Positions 44,331 to 53,808 are shown, counted from the stretch's first letter. The stretch is DNA of 64,000 nucleotides from Flavobacterium marginilacus (GCF_026870155.1 NZ_CP113975.1:620001-684000); one strand, 5' to 3'. Notes: generated by a model not told the origin, from the letters alone. Program-made: numbers and translations.

Positions 44331-46472
44331 ATGTCAAATATAAATACTGGGAATATGACTTTTAAGCACGTAAGTTATCTTTGGGATGAGGCTAAAGCAC
44401 AAGAATTAGCTGGGGATGAAGTAGCGCTTTTTATTTATCGCTCTAATATATTAGGGGCTGATTTAAGATTAACAAATTATGGAGGTGGAAACACTTCAGT
44501 TAAAATTACTGATAAAGATCCTTTAACGGGTGAAGCATCTGAAGTAATGTGGATTAAAGGTTCGGGCGGCGACATCGGGACATTGACAAAATCAGGCTGT
44601 GCGGCTTTATATTTAGAAAGACTTCGTAATCTTGAAAACGTATACAGAGGAATAGAATTTGAAGATGAAATGGTGGAATTATTCAACCACTGTATTTTTG
44701 ATTTAGCTTCAAAAGCTCCTTCGATTGATACGCCTTTGCACGGATTTTTGCCATTTAAACATATTGACCACTTACATCCGGACGCGGCTATTGCGATTGC
44801 AGCAGCAAAAGACGGAAAACAAATTACCGAAGAATTATTCAACGGAGAAATTGGCTGGGTAGGATGGCAGCGTCCTGGCTTTGATCTAGGACTGCAAATG
44901 CGCGCATGCCTAGAGGAAGCTGAAGCCCGCGGTAAAAAATTAAAAGGGGTAATGTTAGGATCTCACGGTTTGTTTACCTGGGGAGATACATCTTATGAGA
45001 GTTATATAAATACACTTGAGGTAATTGAAAAATGTGCCGAGTATTTAGAAAGCAATTATGGAAAAAAACGTCCTGTTTTCGGAGGTCAGAAATTAGAGAG
45101 TTTGAATCCGGACGCACGTCAGCTGCAGGCTGCGAAAGTAGCTCCGATTTTAAGAGGTTTCTGTTCATCTGAAAGAAAAATGATTGGTCATTATACAGAT
45201 GATGCAAGAGTTTTAGAGTTCATTAATTCTAATGATTTAGAGAAATTGGCTCCTCTGGGGACTTCATGTCCGGATCACTTTTTGAGAACAAAAATCAGTC
45301 CTTTGGTTTTAGAATTAGATCCAAATGAAGATTTATCTGATTTGAATGCCATCAAAGCTAAATTAACTCCAGCTTTTGAGGCGTACAGAAAAATGTATGC
45401 TGCTTATTACGATACTTGTAAAAAATCGAATTCACCTGCAATGCGTGATCCAAATCCAGTGGTAATTTTATACCCAGGAGTAGGTATGTTCACTTTTGCA
45501 AAAGATAAAACGATGGCTCGTTTGGCATCTGAATATTATATCAACGCTGTAAATGTAATGAAAGGTGCTGAAGCAGTTTCTGAATACACTTCATTACCGC
45601 GCCAGGAAGCTTTTGACATTGAATACTGGCTGTTGGAAGAAGCTAAATTACAGCGTATGCCAAAACCAAAAGCATTGTCTGGAAGAGTAGCACTTGTTAC
45701 TGGTTCAGGAGGCGGAATTGGTAAAGCTATCGCTAAAAAATTCGCCGAAGAAGGTGCATGTGTTATCCTTAATGATATTGATGAAGAGCGTTTAGCAGGT
45801 GCTAAGGCTGAATTTGTTAAAATGTTTGGAAAAGATGCAGTATCCAGTACTCTTTTAAATGTAACAAATGAAGCAAGTGCCGAAAAAGCGTATGATGCAT
45901 CAGCATTGGCTTTTGGAGGTGTTGATATTGTTGTAAATAATGCAGGTATCAGTATTTCAAAATCTATTGCAGAACATTCTCTTGAAGAATGGGACAGATT
46001 GTATGATATTTTGGTGAAAGGACAATTCATTGTTTCAAAAGCTGGAATTGAAGTAATGCGTAAACAAGGTTTTGGCGGTGATATCGTAAACATTGTATCT
46101 AAAAATGCTGTAGTTGCAGGACCAAATAATCCTGGATATGGCTCAGCCAAAGCGGCTCAGGCACATTTAACACGTTTGATGTCTGCTGAATTAGGAGCTG
46201 ATAAAATCCGTGTAAATACTGTAAATCCAGATGCTGTAATCTCTGATTCAAACATTTGGTCAGGAGGCTGGGCAGAAGGCCGTGCGAAAGCATACGGTGT
46301 TACGGTTGCAGAATTGCCGGCATATTATGCAAAACGTACTTTATTAAACGAAATTATACTGCCAGATGATATTGCTAATGCTTGTTTTGCATTTGTTGGA
46401 GGTTTGTTGAGTAAATCAACAGGAAATGCTCTGAATGTAGACGGAGGAGTAGCAATGGGCTTTTATAGATAA
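44331..46472 (+). CDS. rhaEW: Bifunctional rhamnulose-1-phosphate aldolase/L-lactaldehyde dehydrogenase
   Basis: 713 residues in two parts. Residues about 20-400 are a class II aldolase: RLTNYGGGNTSVK, WIKGSGGDIGTL, and HGLFTWG with a metal-ligand His. Residues about 445-713 are a short-chain dehydrogenase: VALVTGSGGGIGKAIAKKF (nucleotide-binding Gly motif), VNNAGIS, and YGSAKAAQ (Tyr-x-x-x-Lys). This fusion splits rhamnulose-1-phosphate to dihydroxyacetone phosphate and L-lactaldehyde and oxidises the latter to lactate. That product explains the lut genes a few kilobases downstream. No cytoplasmic export signal. Confidence 0.93.
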   Translation: MSNINTGNMTFKHVSYLWDEAKAQELAGDEVALFIYRSNILGADLRLTNYGGGNTSVKITDKDPLTGEASEVMWIKGSGGDIGTLTKSGCAALYLERLRNLENVYRGIEFEDEMVELFNHCIFDLASKAPSIDTPLHGFLPFKHIDHLHPDAAIAIAAAKDGKQITEELFNGEIGWVGWQRPGFDLGLQMRACLEEAEARGKKLKGVMLGSHGLFTWGDTSYESYINTLEVIEKCAEYLESNYGKKRPVFGGQKLESLNPDARQLQAAKVAPILRGFCSSERKMIGHYTDDARVLEFINSNDLEKLAPLGTSCPDHFLRTKISPLVLELDPNEDLSDLNAIKAKLTPAFEAYRKMYAAYYDTCKKSNSPAMRDPNPVVILYPGVGMFTFAKDKTMARLASEYYINAVNVMKGAEAVSEYTSLPRQEAFDIEYWLLEEAKLQRMPKPKALSGRVALVTGSGGGIGKAIAKKFAEEGACVILNDIDEERLAGAKAEFVKMFGKDAVSSTLLNVTNEASAEKAYDASALAFGGVDIVVNNAGISISKSIAEHSLEEWDRLYDILVKGQFIVSKAGIEVMRKQGFGGDIVNIVSKNAVVAGPNNPGYGSAKAAQAHLTRLMSAELGADKIRVNTVNPDAVISDSNIWSGGWAEGRAKAYGVTVAELPAYYAKRTLLNEIILPDDIANACFAFVGGLLSKSTGNALNVDGGVAMGFYR

Positions 46473-46510
46473 TATTGATTTGGTTGGTTTATTGGTTTAA
46501 CCAGAAGTAG

Positions 46511-46537
46511 CTAACGTTTGATGGTTTCAAACGTTAG
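46511..46537 (+). terminator. Hairpin between rhaEW and rhaI
   Basis: CTAACGTTTGA pairs with TCAAACGTTAG around a 5-nt loop; the following T run is short (TTTACTTT). It may be a partial terminator or a processing site that lowers expression of rhaI and the kinase relative to the aldolase. Confidence 0.5.
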
Positions 46538-46587
46538 TTTACTTTAAAATCACGTAAATTGCAAACTCTAATAATACAAACAAGATT

Positions 46588-47862
46588 ATGTTAATAGAAT
46601 CAAACAAAATAGCTTCACATAATGACGATTTATTAAAAAGTCATTCCAATAAATTAATTTTTACCGTTTCTGAAATAGCAGACAGCGAGGCAATTATTCA
46701 AAAATTAATTGATTTTCAAATTGCAATTCCATCTTGGGCACTAGGAACAGGAGGTACTCGTTTTGGACGTTTTGCCGGAGGAGGAGAGCCGCGCTCATTA
46801 GAAGAAAAAATAGAAGATGTAGGTTTGCTTCATGCACTTAATAATGCTTCGGGAGCTATCTCGCTGCATATTCCGTGGGATATTCCGCAAGATCATAAAG
46901 CCATAAAAAGCTTAGCGGCACAGCATAACTTATTGTTTGATGCGGTGAATTCCAACACTTTTCAAGATCAGGCTAATTCTGAATATTCATACAGATATGG
47001 TTCGTTGCAAAATGTAAATAAAGCGGTACGTAAACAAGCCGTAGATCATAACATCGAAGTTATCAAACAAGGTATTGAATTAGGATCTGAATCATTGACT
47101 GTTTGGTTAGCAGACGGATCTAATTTTCCAGGTCAATTAAATTTCAGAAAAGCTTACGAAAATACTTTAGAAAGTTTGCAGGAAATTTATGCAGCTCTTC
47201 CATCAAACTGGAAACTGTTTTTAGAATACAAATGTGCGGAGCCTAATTTCTATTCTACTACTGTTGCCGATTGGGGACAGTCGTATTCGTATGTAAAAAA
47301 ATTAGGGGACAAAGCAAAAACATTAGTTGATTTAGGACATCATCTGCCAAATGCAAATATTGAACAGATTGTTTCTTTACTGCTGATGGAAGATAAATTG
47401 GGTGGATTCCACTTCAATGATTCAAAATATGGCGATGACGATTTAACAGCTGGAGCTTTGAAACCATACCAATTATTCTTGATTTTTAACGAATTGGTTG
47501 AAGGTATGGATGCAAGAGGAATGAATCACGCCAAAGATTTAGGCTGGATGATAGATGCTTCACACAATATCAAAGATCCTTTGGAAGATTTATTGCAGTC
47601 TGTTGAAGCGATTATGATTGCTTATGCGCAAGCACTTTCGGTAGACAGAAAAGCATTAGAAATTGCACAAGCAGAAAATGACGTAGTAAAAGCTCAGGAA
47701 ATTTTGCAGAATGCTTTCCGCACAGACGTTCGCGCATTAGTTGCTGAAGCTCGTTTGCGCAATGGAGCAGCATTAAATCCTGTTGCATTGTACCGTAATC
47801 TGAATGTAAGAAAAGAACTTATTGGTGAAAGAGGACTTAAAACAATGGCTACAGGCTTATAA
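46588..47862 (+). CDS. rhaI: L-rhamnose isomerase
   Basis: 424 residues, TIM-barrel fold of the Pseudomonas stutzeri-type RhaI rather than the E. coli RhaA type. The early ALGTGGTRFGRF segment and the metal-site segments LFLEYKCAEPNFYSTTVADWG, LVDLGHHLPNANIE and GGFHFNDSKYGDDDL are all present. It converts L-rhamnose to L-rhamnulose in the cytoplasm. It is followed after 3 bp by the kinase gene, so the two are surely cotranscribed. Confidence 0.94.
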   Translation: MLIESNKIASHNDDLLKSHSNKLIFTVSEIADSEAIIQKLIDFQIAIPSWALGTGGTRFGRFAGGGEPRSLEEKIEDVGLLHALNNASGAISLHIPWDIPQDHKAIKSLAAQHNLLFDAVNSNTFQDQANSEYSYRYGSLQNVNKAVRKQAVDHNIEVIKQGIELGSESLTVWLADGSNFPGQLNFRKAYENTLESLQEIYAALPSNWKLFLEYKCAEPNFYSTTVADWGQSYSYVKKLGDKAKTLVDLGHHLPNANIEQIVSLLLMEDKLGGFHFNDSKYGDDDLTAGALKPYQLFLIFNELVEGMDARGMNHAKDLGWMIDASHNIKDPLEDLLQSVEAIMIAYAQALSVDRKALEIAQAENDVVKAQEILQNAFRTDVRALVAEARLRNGAALNPVALYRNLNVRKELIGERGLKTMATGL

Positions 47863-47865
47863 GTT

Positions 47866-49242
47866 ATGATGATTAAGGTAAATGCAGTATTTGATATTGG
47901 GAAAACGAATAAAAAGTTTTTTCTTTTTGACGACGACTATAATGAAGTATATCGCGATTACGTAAATCTTCCGCTTACAGTAGATGAAGACGGTTTTGAA
48001 ACCGAAGATTTAGCAGCATTGAAACGTTGGATAAAAGATACTTTTGATTCTGTTTTAGAGTCCGCAGAATTTGATGTCAGAACGTTGAATTTTTCGTCTT
48101 ATGGCGCAAGTTTGGTTCATCTGGATTATAAAGGAAAACCGCTAACGCCGCTTTATAATTACATAAAAGAGCTTCCAGAGGAAATTCTGGAGGATTTTTA
48201 CAGCAAATATGGAGATGCTCTTACATTTGGTGCCGAAACTGCTTCGCCGCCACAATCAGGATTGTTGAACTCTGGTATGCAGCTTTACTGGATCAAAAAA
48301 ACCAAGCCTGAAATATTTGCTCAGATAAAATGCAGCCTGCATCTGCCACAATATCTGTCTTATTTATTTACAGGAATTCCTGTGAGTGAATATACCAGTA
48401 TTGGATGCCATACTAATTTATGGAATTATGAGCACGAAGAGTATCATAAATGGGTTCATGATGAGGGTATTGATAAAATACTGCCTCCAATTGTTCCAAC
48501 TTCTGCCAGTATTAATACGATATATAAAAATAAAAAAATAAAAATTGGAGTGGGGATTCATGACAGTTCCTCTGCCTTGTTGCCTTATGTTTTAAGTAAA
48601 AAGAAACCATTTTTACTGCTTTCAACAGGTACCTGGAGCATTGCGCTGAATCCGTTTAATTCCGAAAATTTAAATAAAGAAGATATCTCAAACAATTGTT
48701 TGAATTATCTGCGTATTGACGGTAAAAGAGTTAAAGCTTCCCGTTTTTTTATGGGTAATGAATACCGACTGCAGGTTGAAAAACTTTGCGAATACTATAA
48801 AAAGGAGTATGGCTATCACCGCGAAGTAAAATTCGACCAGAATATTTATTTGAATTTAATTGAAAAACCAGCAGTTTACTTTAAATTTGAGGGGATTTCT
48901 CTGCAGCGTCTGCCACAAAAAACAGAATTGAATTTATTCGATACTTTTGAAGAGGCTTATCATCAGTTAATGATTGAGTTAATGGAACTGCAGGTAGATA
49001 CTATCAATAAAGCTATTGGAAACAGTAAAATTAAAAAGATATTTATTGACGGCGGATTTACTGATAATGATGTTTTTATGAAATTGATGTCACATCATTT
49101 CAGTTCATTTAAAGTTTTATCTACACACTCGCCATTAGGTTCCGCTTTAGGAGCAGCAATGGTTATTTCAGAAAAACAAATTACATCCCAGTTTCTTAAA
49201 GAAAATTACAGGATGAAAAAATTGGTTCCTTTATTATTTTAA
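47866..49242 (+). CDS. rhaB: L-rhamnulokinase (FGGY family)
   Basis: 458 residues of the FGGY carbohydrate kinase family: N-terminal VFDIGKTNKKFFLFDD phosphate-binding loop, SYGASLVHLDYKG, a central HDSSSALLPYVL, LSTGTWSIALNPF, and the C-terminal FIDGGFTDNDVFMKLM. It phosphorylates rhamnulose for the aldolase encoded at 44331. A second in-frame ATG follows immediately at 47869. Specificity is inferred from the neighbours; the fold alone would also fit fuculokinase. Confidence 0.9.
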   Translation: MMIKVNAVFDIGKTNKKFFLFDDDYNEVYRDYVNLPLTVDEDGFETEDLAALKRWIKDTFDSVLESAEFDVRTLNFSSYGASLVHLDYKGKPLTPLYNYIKELPEEILEDFYSKYGDALTFGAETASPPQSGLLNSGMQLYWIKKTKPEIFAQIKCSLHLPQYLSYLFTGIPVSEYTSIGCHTNLWNYEHEEYHKWVHDEGIDKILPPIVPTSASINTIYKNKKIKIGVGIHDSSSALLPYVLSKKKPFLLLSTGTWSIALNPFNSENLNKEDISNNCLNYLRIDGKRVKASRFFMGNEYRLQVEKLCEYYKKEYGYHREVKFDQNIYLNLIEKPAVYFKFEGISLQRLPQKTELNLFDTFEEAYHQLMIELMELQVDTINKAIGNSKIKKIFIDGGFTDNDVFMKLMSHHFSSFKVLSTHSPLGSALGAAMVISEKQITSQFLKENYRMKKLVPLLF

Positions 49243-49315
49243 TATCGGAACCAATAAAATTTTAATCTCTATGAGATGAATATTGAGAATATCGTGATGC
49301 GTTATTCTTAAAAAT

Positions 49316-49420
49316 AATATTTCCATATGAAATGTGCAGAACAGAAAATTGATCTGAAACACCAATGAAGTTATGCGAATTACATATGACCAATAAAAAA
49401 ATAAATATCTCCATATGAGA
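49316..49420 (+). promoter_or_regulatory. lutA leader with repeated start-site sequence and tiny ORF
   Basis: A 17-bp sequence at 49316-49332 recurs with two changes at 49404-49420, where it contains the lutA start codon. The upstream copy carries an ATG (49327) that opens a 13-codon ORF ending at 49368. Three CATATG hexamers fall within 94 bp (49324, 49383, 49412). This could be a leader peptide or a regulator site, or just a small duplication. Confidence 0.35.
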
Positions 49421-50155
49421 ATTGGACTTTTCATTCCCTGCTATGTAGACCAATTTTACCCAAAAATTGGTATTGCTACACTTGAGTTATTGCAAAAATT
49501 AGGCTGTGATGTTGATTTTCCAATGAAGCAGACATGCTGCGGACAGCCGATGGCAAATAGCGGTTATCAGCATTTAACAGAAGGATGCGATGCTAATTTT
49601 ATTGCTAATTTCACCGGTTTTGATTACATTGTCTGTCCTTCGGGAAGCTGTGTGATGCACGTAAAAGAACATCTGCACAGTGATACCAACAAAGAATTAG
49701 CTGCAAAAATCCGATCTACTGTTTACGAGTTAACCGAATTTATTACCGATGTTTTAAAAATTGAAAGTATAGAAGGTGATTTTCCATTTAAAGTAGGAAT
49801 GCATCAAAGCTGTCATGGACAGAGAGGACTGAAACTTTCGCAGATGAGTGAATTAAATGCTCCGTCCTTTTCAAAACCCAGACAGTTATTAACCAAAATT
49901 AAAGGGATCGATTTGGTATCCTTATCCCGAAAAGATGAATGCTGCGGTTTTGGAGGTACTTTTTGTGTGACCGAAGAAGCCATTTCTGTTAAAATGGGGC
50001 AAGACCGAATCAAAGATCACGAAAAACATCAGGTTGATTATATTACCGGTGCAGACATGTCCTGTTTAATGCATTTAGAGGGGATTCTGCGAAGACAGCA
50101 AAGCCCGATAAAAACTATTCATATCGCAGAAATTTTAAATACTTTAAAAAGGTAA
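49415..50155 (+). CDS. lutA: Lactate utilisation protein A, Fe-S subunit
   Basis: 246 residues with the two CCG domains of LutA/LldE: QTCCGQPMANSG near residue 40, HQSCHGQRGL near 130 and KDECCGFGGTFC near 170. With LutB and LutC it oxidises L-lactate to pyruvate in the cytoplasm. It follows the rhamnulokinase by 172 bp. Its partners are displaced: a GH28 gene (5 bp downstream) separates it from lutB. In this locus lactate would come from lactaldehyde released by the RhaEW-type enzyme. Confidence 0.93.
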   Translation: MRIGLFIPCYVDQFYPKIGIATLELLQKLGCDVDFPMKQTCCGQPMANSGYQHLTEGCDANFIANFTGFDYIVCPSGSCVMHVKEHLHSDTNKELAAKIRSTVYELTEFITDVLKIESIEGDFPFKVGMHQSCHGQRGLKLSQMSELNAPSFSKPRQLLTKIKGIDLVSLSRKDECCGFGGTFCVTEEAISVKMGQDRIKDHEKHQVDYITGADMSCLMHLEGILRRQQSPIKTIHIAEILNTLKR

Positions 50156-50160
50156 ACACG

Positions 50161-51531
50161 ATGAAAAAGGTAATCTCAATTTTATTAGTCGTTTGTGCCT
50201 TTTGTTTTTTTTCATTTAATGCTCAAAAAGATACAGTTACTTTAATTGGAGTAAAAGTAAAAGCTCCATTTGAAATGCCTGAAATTTTCATTCCAAATTT
50301 TAAGAATTGTAAAAAGTTAACCATTACTGATTTTGGTGCGGTACAAGGCGATAAAAATAAAAATTCAGAAGCTATAGCCCAAGCTATTGATAAGGCTAAT
50401 AAAATGGGAGGCGGTATTGTAGTAATTCCAAAAGGAGAATGGATTACCGGTAAAGTTCACTTTAAAAGCAATGTTAATCTGCATTTAGAAAAAGGCGCTG
50501 TTCTTTTATTTTCAGAAAATCCTAATGATTATCTGCCTGCTGTCAAAAGTACTTGGGAAGGTTATGAATGTTTAAATTATTCTCCATTAATTTATGCCTA
50601 TCAATGCAAAAATGTTGCTATCACTGGTGAAGGAGAATTGAAAGCGAAGATGGATGTCTGGACCGAATGGTTTAAACGCCCTAAAGCGCACATGGAAAGC
50701 CTTAAACGATTATATTATCTTGCTTCTTATGAAAAGCCGATGGAAGAGAGATTAATGGTGAATGACACTGCTCATCTTCGCCCTCAGTTTATTCAGTTTA
50801 ACCGCTGCCAGAATATATTGATGGATGGCGTTTCAATCACCAATAGCCCGTTTTGGACCATTCATCCTTTTTTATCCAAAGATGTTGTGCTTAGAAACCT
50901 TAAAGTATATGCACACGGACATAATAATGATGGTGTCGATCCGGAGATGGCCCAAAATGTGTTAATCGAAAATTGCGTATTTGACCAGGGGGATGATGCC
51001 ATTGCTATAAAATCAGGCTGCGGACAAAATGCCTGGCGATTAAATACACCTTCAAAAAATATTGTTATCCGAAATTGCACGGTCAAAAACGGCCACCAAT
51101 TGGTCGCAATAGGAAGTGAATTGTCCGGAGGTATCGAAAATGTATTTATCGATAAATGCAATGTAGTTGACGGTGCAAAGCTAAATCATCTATTGTATAT
51201 AAAAACCAACGAACGAAGAGGCGGTTTTGTAAACAATATTTATGTCAGCAATGTAGCTTCTGGTAAAATCGATCTGGGAATACTTGGGATTGAGACTGAT
51301 GTATTGTACCAATGGAGGGATTTGGTGCCGACCATTGAAAGAAGACTCACACCAATAAAAAATGTATATCTCGAAAATGTGAATGCTGCGAATGTGAAAT
51401 TTACTGCACGAATATTAGGTCAGAAAGAATTACCCGTAGAGAATATATTTCTAAAAAATGTAAAAGCAGAAACCATTACTGATAAAAAATACATTACCGA
51501 AAACGTATTGAATTTTTCTGATAAAGAATAA
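50161..51531 (+). CDS. GH28 polygalacturonase-like enzyme embedded in the lut operon
   Basis: 456 residues with a signal peptide (about 1-21). GH28 beta-helix motifs: KLTITDFGAVQGD, HNNDGVDPEMAQN (variant of the NTD block), QGDDAIAIKSGCG, HQLVAIGSELSGG and YIKTNERRGG. It is an exported pectinase lying 5 bp after lutA and 10 bp before lutB, so it must be on the lut transcript. It is not truncated, and I see no repeats at its borders to suggest a recent insertion. Confidence 0.9.
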   Translation: MKKVISILLVVCAFCFFSFNAQKDTVTLIGVKVKAPFEMPEIFIPNFKNCKKLTITDFGAVQGDKNKNSEAIAQAIDKANKMGGGIVVIPKGEWITGKVHFKSNVNLHLEKGAVLLFSENPNDYLPAVKSTWEGYECLNYSPLIYAYQCKNVAITGEGELKAKMDVWTEWFKRPKAHMESLKRLYYLASYEKPMEERLMVNDTAHLRPQFIQFNRCQNILMDGVSITNSPFWTIHPFLSKDVVLRNLKVYAHGHNNDGVDPEMAQNVLIENCVFDQGDDAIAIKSGCGQNAWRLNTPSKNIVIRNCTVKNGHQLVAIGSELSGGIENVFIDKCNVVDGAKLNHLLYIKTNERRGGFVNNIYVSNVASGKIDLGILGIETDVLYQWRDLVPTIERRLTPIKNVYLENVNAANVKFTARILGQKELPVENIFLKNVKAETITDKKYITENVLNFSDKE

Positions 51532-51541
51532 AAAAGGCAAA

Positions 51542-52945
51542 ATGAGTTCAAATAAAACGATACCGCACAGTGAAGCCGCTGCCATTTTTAATAAAAATGT
51601 AGAGCGTGTCAATTGGCATGACGAAACGCTTTGGTTTGTTCGTGAAAAAAGAGATAGATCTGCACATCAGATTCCGGAATGGGAACTGCTTAGAGAAACA
51701 GCATCAAAAATAAAATTCAATGTGCTTTCAAATATCCATGATTATTTGGTGGAATTTGAAACCAATGCTCAAAAGAATGGAATTATTGTTCACTGGGCTG
51801 CCAATGCCGAGGAGCATAATGTTATTGTTCATTCGATATTAGAAAAGCATAACATTAAGCAAATGGTAAAATCTAAATCGATGCTTACCGAAGAATGCCA
51901 TTTGAATGATTATCTGACAGAGCGAGGCATTGATGTTATAGATTCGGATTTAGGAGAGCGCATTGTTCAGCTTCGTAACGAACCGCCAAGCCATATCGTT
52001 CTGCCTGCTATTCATCTAAAAAAAGAAGATGTAAGTGAAACTTTCCATGAACATCTTGGAACAGAAAAAGGAAATATTGATCCGCAGTATTTAACCGAAT
52101 CTGCCCGTCATCATTTAAGAGATGTTTTTTTGACGCGTAAAGCTGCCCTAACAGGAGTAAATTTTGCAGTTGCCGAAACTGGTGAATTCGTGGTTTGTAC
52201 CAATGAAGGAAATGCAGATATGGGTGCGCACTTAGCTGACGTTCATATAGCCTGTATGGGATTTGAAAAATTAATTCCGCAGCGTGAGCATTTAGGGGTT
52301 TTCCTGCGATTATTGGCAAGAAGCGCCACTGGACAGCCTATAACAACGTTTTCCAGCCACTTCAAAAAACCAAGAGACGGCAAAGAGATTCATATCGTTA
52401 TCGTTGATAATGGAAGAAGTGAGCAGTTAGGAAGAGAAGATTTTAGAAATTCATTGAAATGTATCCGCTGTGGTGCCTGCATGAATACCTGCCCAGTGTA
52501 CAGACGAAGCGGAGGACATAGTTACCACAATGCAGTTGCAGGACCAATTGGTTCGATTTTGGCTCCTAATCTGGACATGAAAAAGAATGCTGATTTACCT
52601 TTTGCCAGTACTTTATGCGGTTCCTGCACAAATGTATGCCCTGTAAAAATTGATATTCATGATCAGTTATACAAATGGAGACAGGTTTTAGTAAAAGAGG
52701 GTTATACTCCAAAAGCCAAAACGATAGCTATGAAAACTATGGCAACAGTTTTAGCTAATCCTACGGTATTTGAAATTGCTGGTATATCCGGCCGTTTTGC
52801 AATGAAGAATCTGCCTGGTCTGGTAAATAATAAACTGAATAAATGGTACGACCAGAGGGAAATGCCTAAAGTTCCTGAAGAATCTTTTAGGGAATGGTAC
52901 AAGAAAAACGGTAAAGCAGCTAAAGGGAAAAATGATGAGCAGTAA
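51542..52945 (+). CDS. lutB: Lactate utilisation protein B, Fe-S subunit
   Basis: 467 residues of the LutB/LldF family. The N-terminal part (about 60-300) has the LUD domain with a TGVNFAVAETGEFVVCTNEGNA segment. The C-terminal ferredoxin-type clusters are CIRCGACMNTCPVY (about 310) and CGSCTNVCPVKIDIHDQ (about 360). It works with LutA and LutC to oxidise lactate. The C terminus overlaps the start of lutC by 14 bp, a sign of translational coupling. Confidence 0.94.
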   Translation: MSSNKTIPHSEAAAIFNKNVERVNWHDETLWFVREKRDRSAHQIPEWELLRETASKIKFNVLSNIHDYLVEFETNAQKNGIIVHWAANAEEHNVIVHSILEKHNIKQMVKSKSMLTEECHLNDYLTERGIDVIDSDLGERIVQLRNEPPSHIVLPAIHLKKEDVSETFHEHLGTEKGNIDPQYLTESARHHLRDVFLTRKAALTGVNFAVAETGEFVVCTNEGNADMGAHLADVHIACMGFEKLIPQREHLGVFLRLLARSATGQPITTFSSHFKKPRDGKEIHIVIVDNGRSEQLGREDFRNSLKCIRCGACMNTCPVYRRSGGHSYHNAVAGPIGSILAPNLDMKKNADLPFASTLCGSCTNVCPVKIDIHDQLYKWRQVLVKEGYTPKAKTIAMKTMATVLANPTVFEIAGISGRFAMKNLPGLVNNKLNKWYDQREMPKVPEESFREWYKKNGKAAKGKNDEQ

Positions 52946-53522
52946 AGAATCTATTTTACAAAAAATAAAACAGAATCAGCCAAAAGAGCTGAATGAACTT
53001 CCAAGTTTAGAACCTTTAAAAGAATCTGATTTGGATGTTTTAGAGCAGTATAAAACGATTTTAAAAGGCATTGGAGGGGATTTTGAAGAAGTATCAAGTT
53101 ATGCTGAAATTGTTACTTTTGTTAAAGAAAATTTCGATATCAGTAAACGTATACTAACGACTCTTCCAGAACTTTCTGAAGTTGCAAATTTGGATTGGAC
53201 CAACGACGATCCTCATTCTCTGCAGAATGCCGAACTTATTCTCGTTAAAGCGCATTTTGGCGTAGCCGAAAACAGTGCACTTTGGGTTACAGATGACTTA
53301 ATGGGACAAAGGGTTTCGACTTTTATCCCGCAGTATTTAGCAATAGTTGTTAATAAAAAAGATATTGTTGCCAAAATGCATCAGGCTTATGACCGTATTG
53401 GTAATCAGGAATATGGTTTTGGAACCTTTATCGCAGGACCTTCAAAAACGGCCGATATTGAACAGTCTTTAGTTTTAGGGGCGCACGGAGCAAGAGGACT
53501 GACTGTTTTTTTAATGGAATAA
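52932..53522 (+). CDS. lutC: Lactate utilisation protein C
   Basis: 196 residues of the LUD (DUF162) family. The central and C-terminal parts carry GVAENSALWVTDD, FIPQYLAIVVNKKDIV and GTFIAGPSKTADIEQSLVLGAHGARGL, the family core. It is the third subunit of the LutABC lactate oxidation system. The start overlaps lutB; an ATG one codon later (52935) is equally possible. It ends the rhamnose-lactate block; a MITE lies 105 bp downstream. Confidence 0.93.
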   Translation: MMSSKESILQKIKQNQPKELNELPSLEPLKESDLDVLEQYKTILKGIGGDFEEVSSYAEIVTFVKENFDISKRILTTLPELSEVANLDWTNDDPHSLQNAELILVKAHFGVAENSALWVTDDLMGQRVSTFIPQYLAIVVNKKDIVAKMHQAYDRIGNQEYGFGTFIAGPSKTADIEQSLVLGAHGARGLTVFLME

Positions 53523-53627
53523 CCGCTTTTTGTTTTTTTTCAGATTTTTAATAGTCACAATGGCTGAGCTGTTTTGTCGATTCAGTTGAGATTTCATGAT
53601 TATAGCTGTGCGCGTGCATTTTTTTAT

Positions 53628-53808
53628 CACGGCATTTTTTAAAAGTTTCTGACACGAATTACACTAATTTGCACGAATTAAGATTGCTGTTTAATTACAC
53701 AAAATATTCGAAACTGTAAAAAGTTGTAAAATTTGATTTCAATTTTGATAAGAATTAGTGTTAATTGGTGAAATTCGTGTTTATCTTTTTTTAAATGCGA
53801 ATGCCGTG
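53628..53808 (+). repeat. MITE-like element, copy 2 (181 bp)
   Basis: Nearly identical to 2978-3161: one substitution in the middle and loss of three bases near the left end. The right end GCGAATGCCGTG is intact. It is flanked by TTTTTTTAT on the left (53619-53627) and CTTTTTTAT on the right (53809-53817), an 8-of-9 match that fits a target duplication. It occupies half of the 373-bp gap 53523-53895, and I see no gene in the rest. Confidence 0.85.

Noticed and set aside
45536..46150. Long minus-strand open frame opposite the dehydrogenase half of rhaEW (204 codons)
   Set aside because: It lies wholly inside a well-supported gene, has no family motif, and arises from the codon pattern of the other strand.
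49234..49453. Minus-strand frames of 63 and 66 codons between rhaB and lutA
   Set aside because: They cover an AT-rich leader, have no start-site support, and overlap the clear lutA start.
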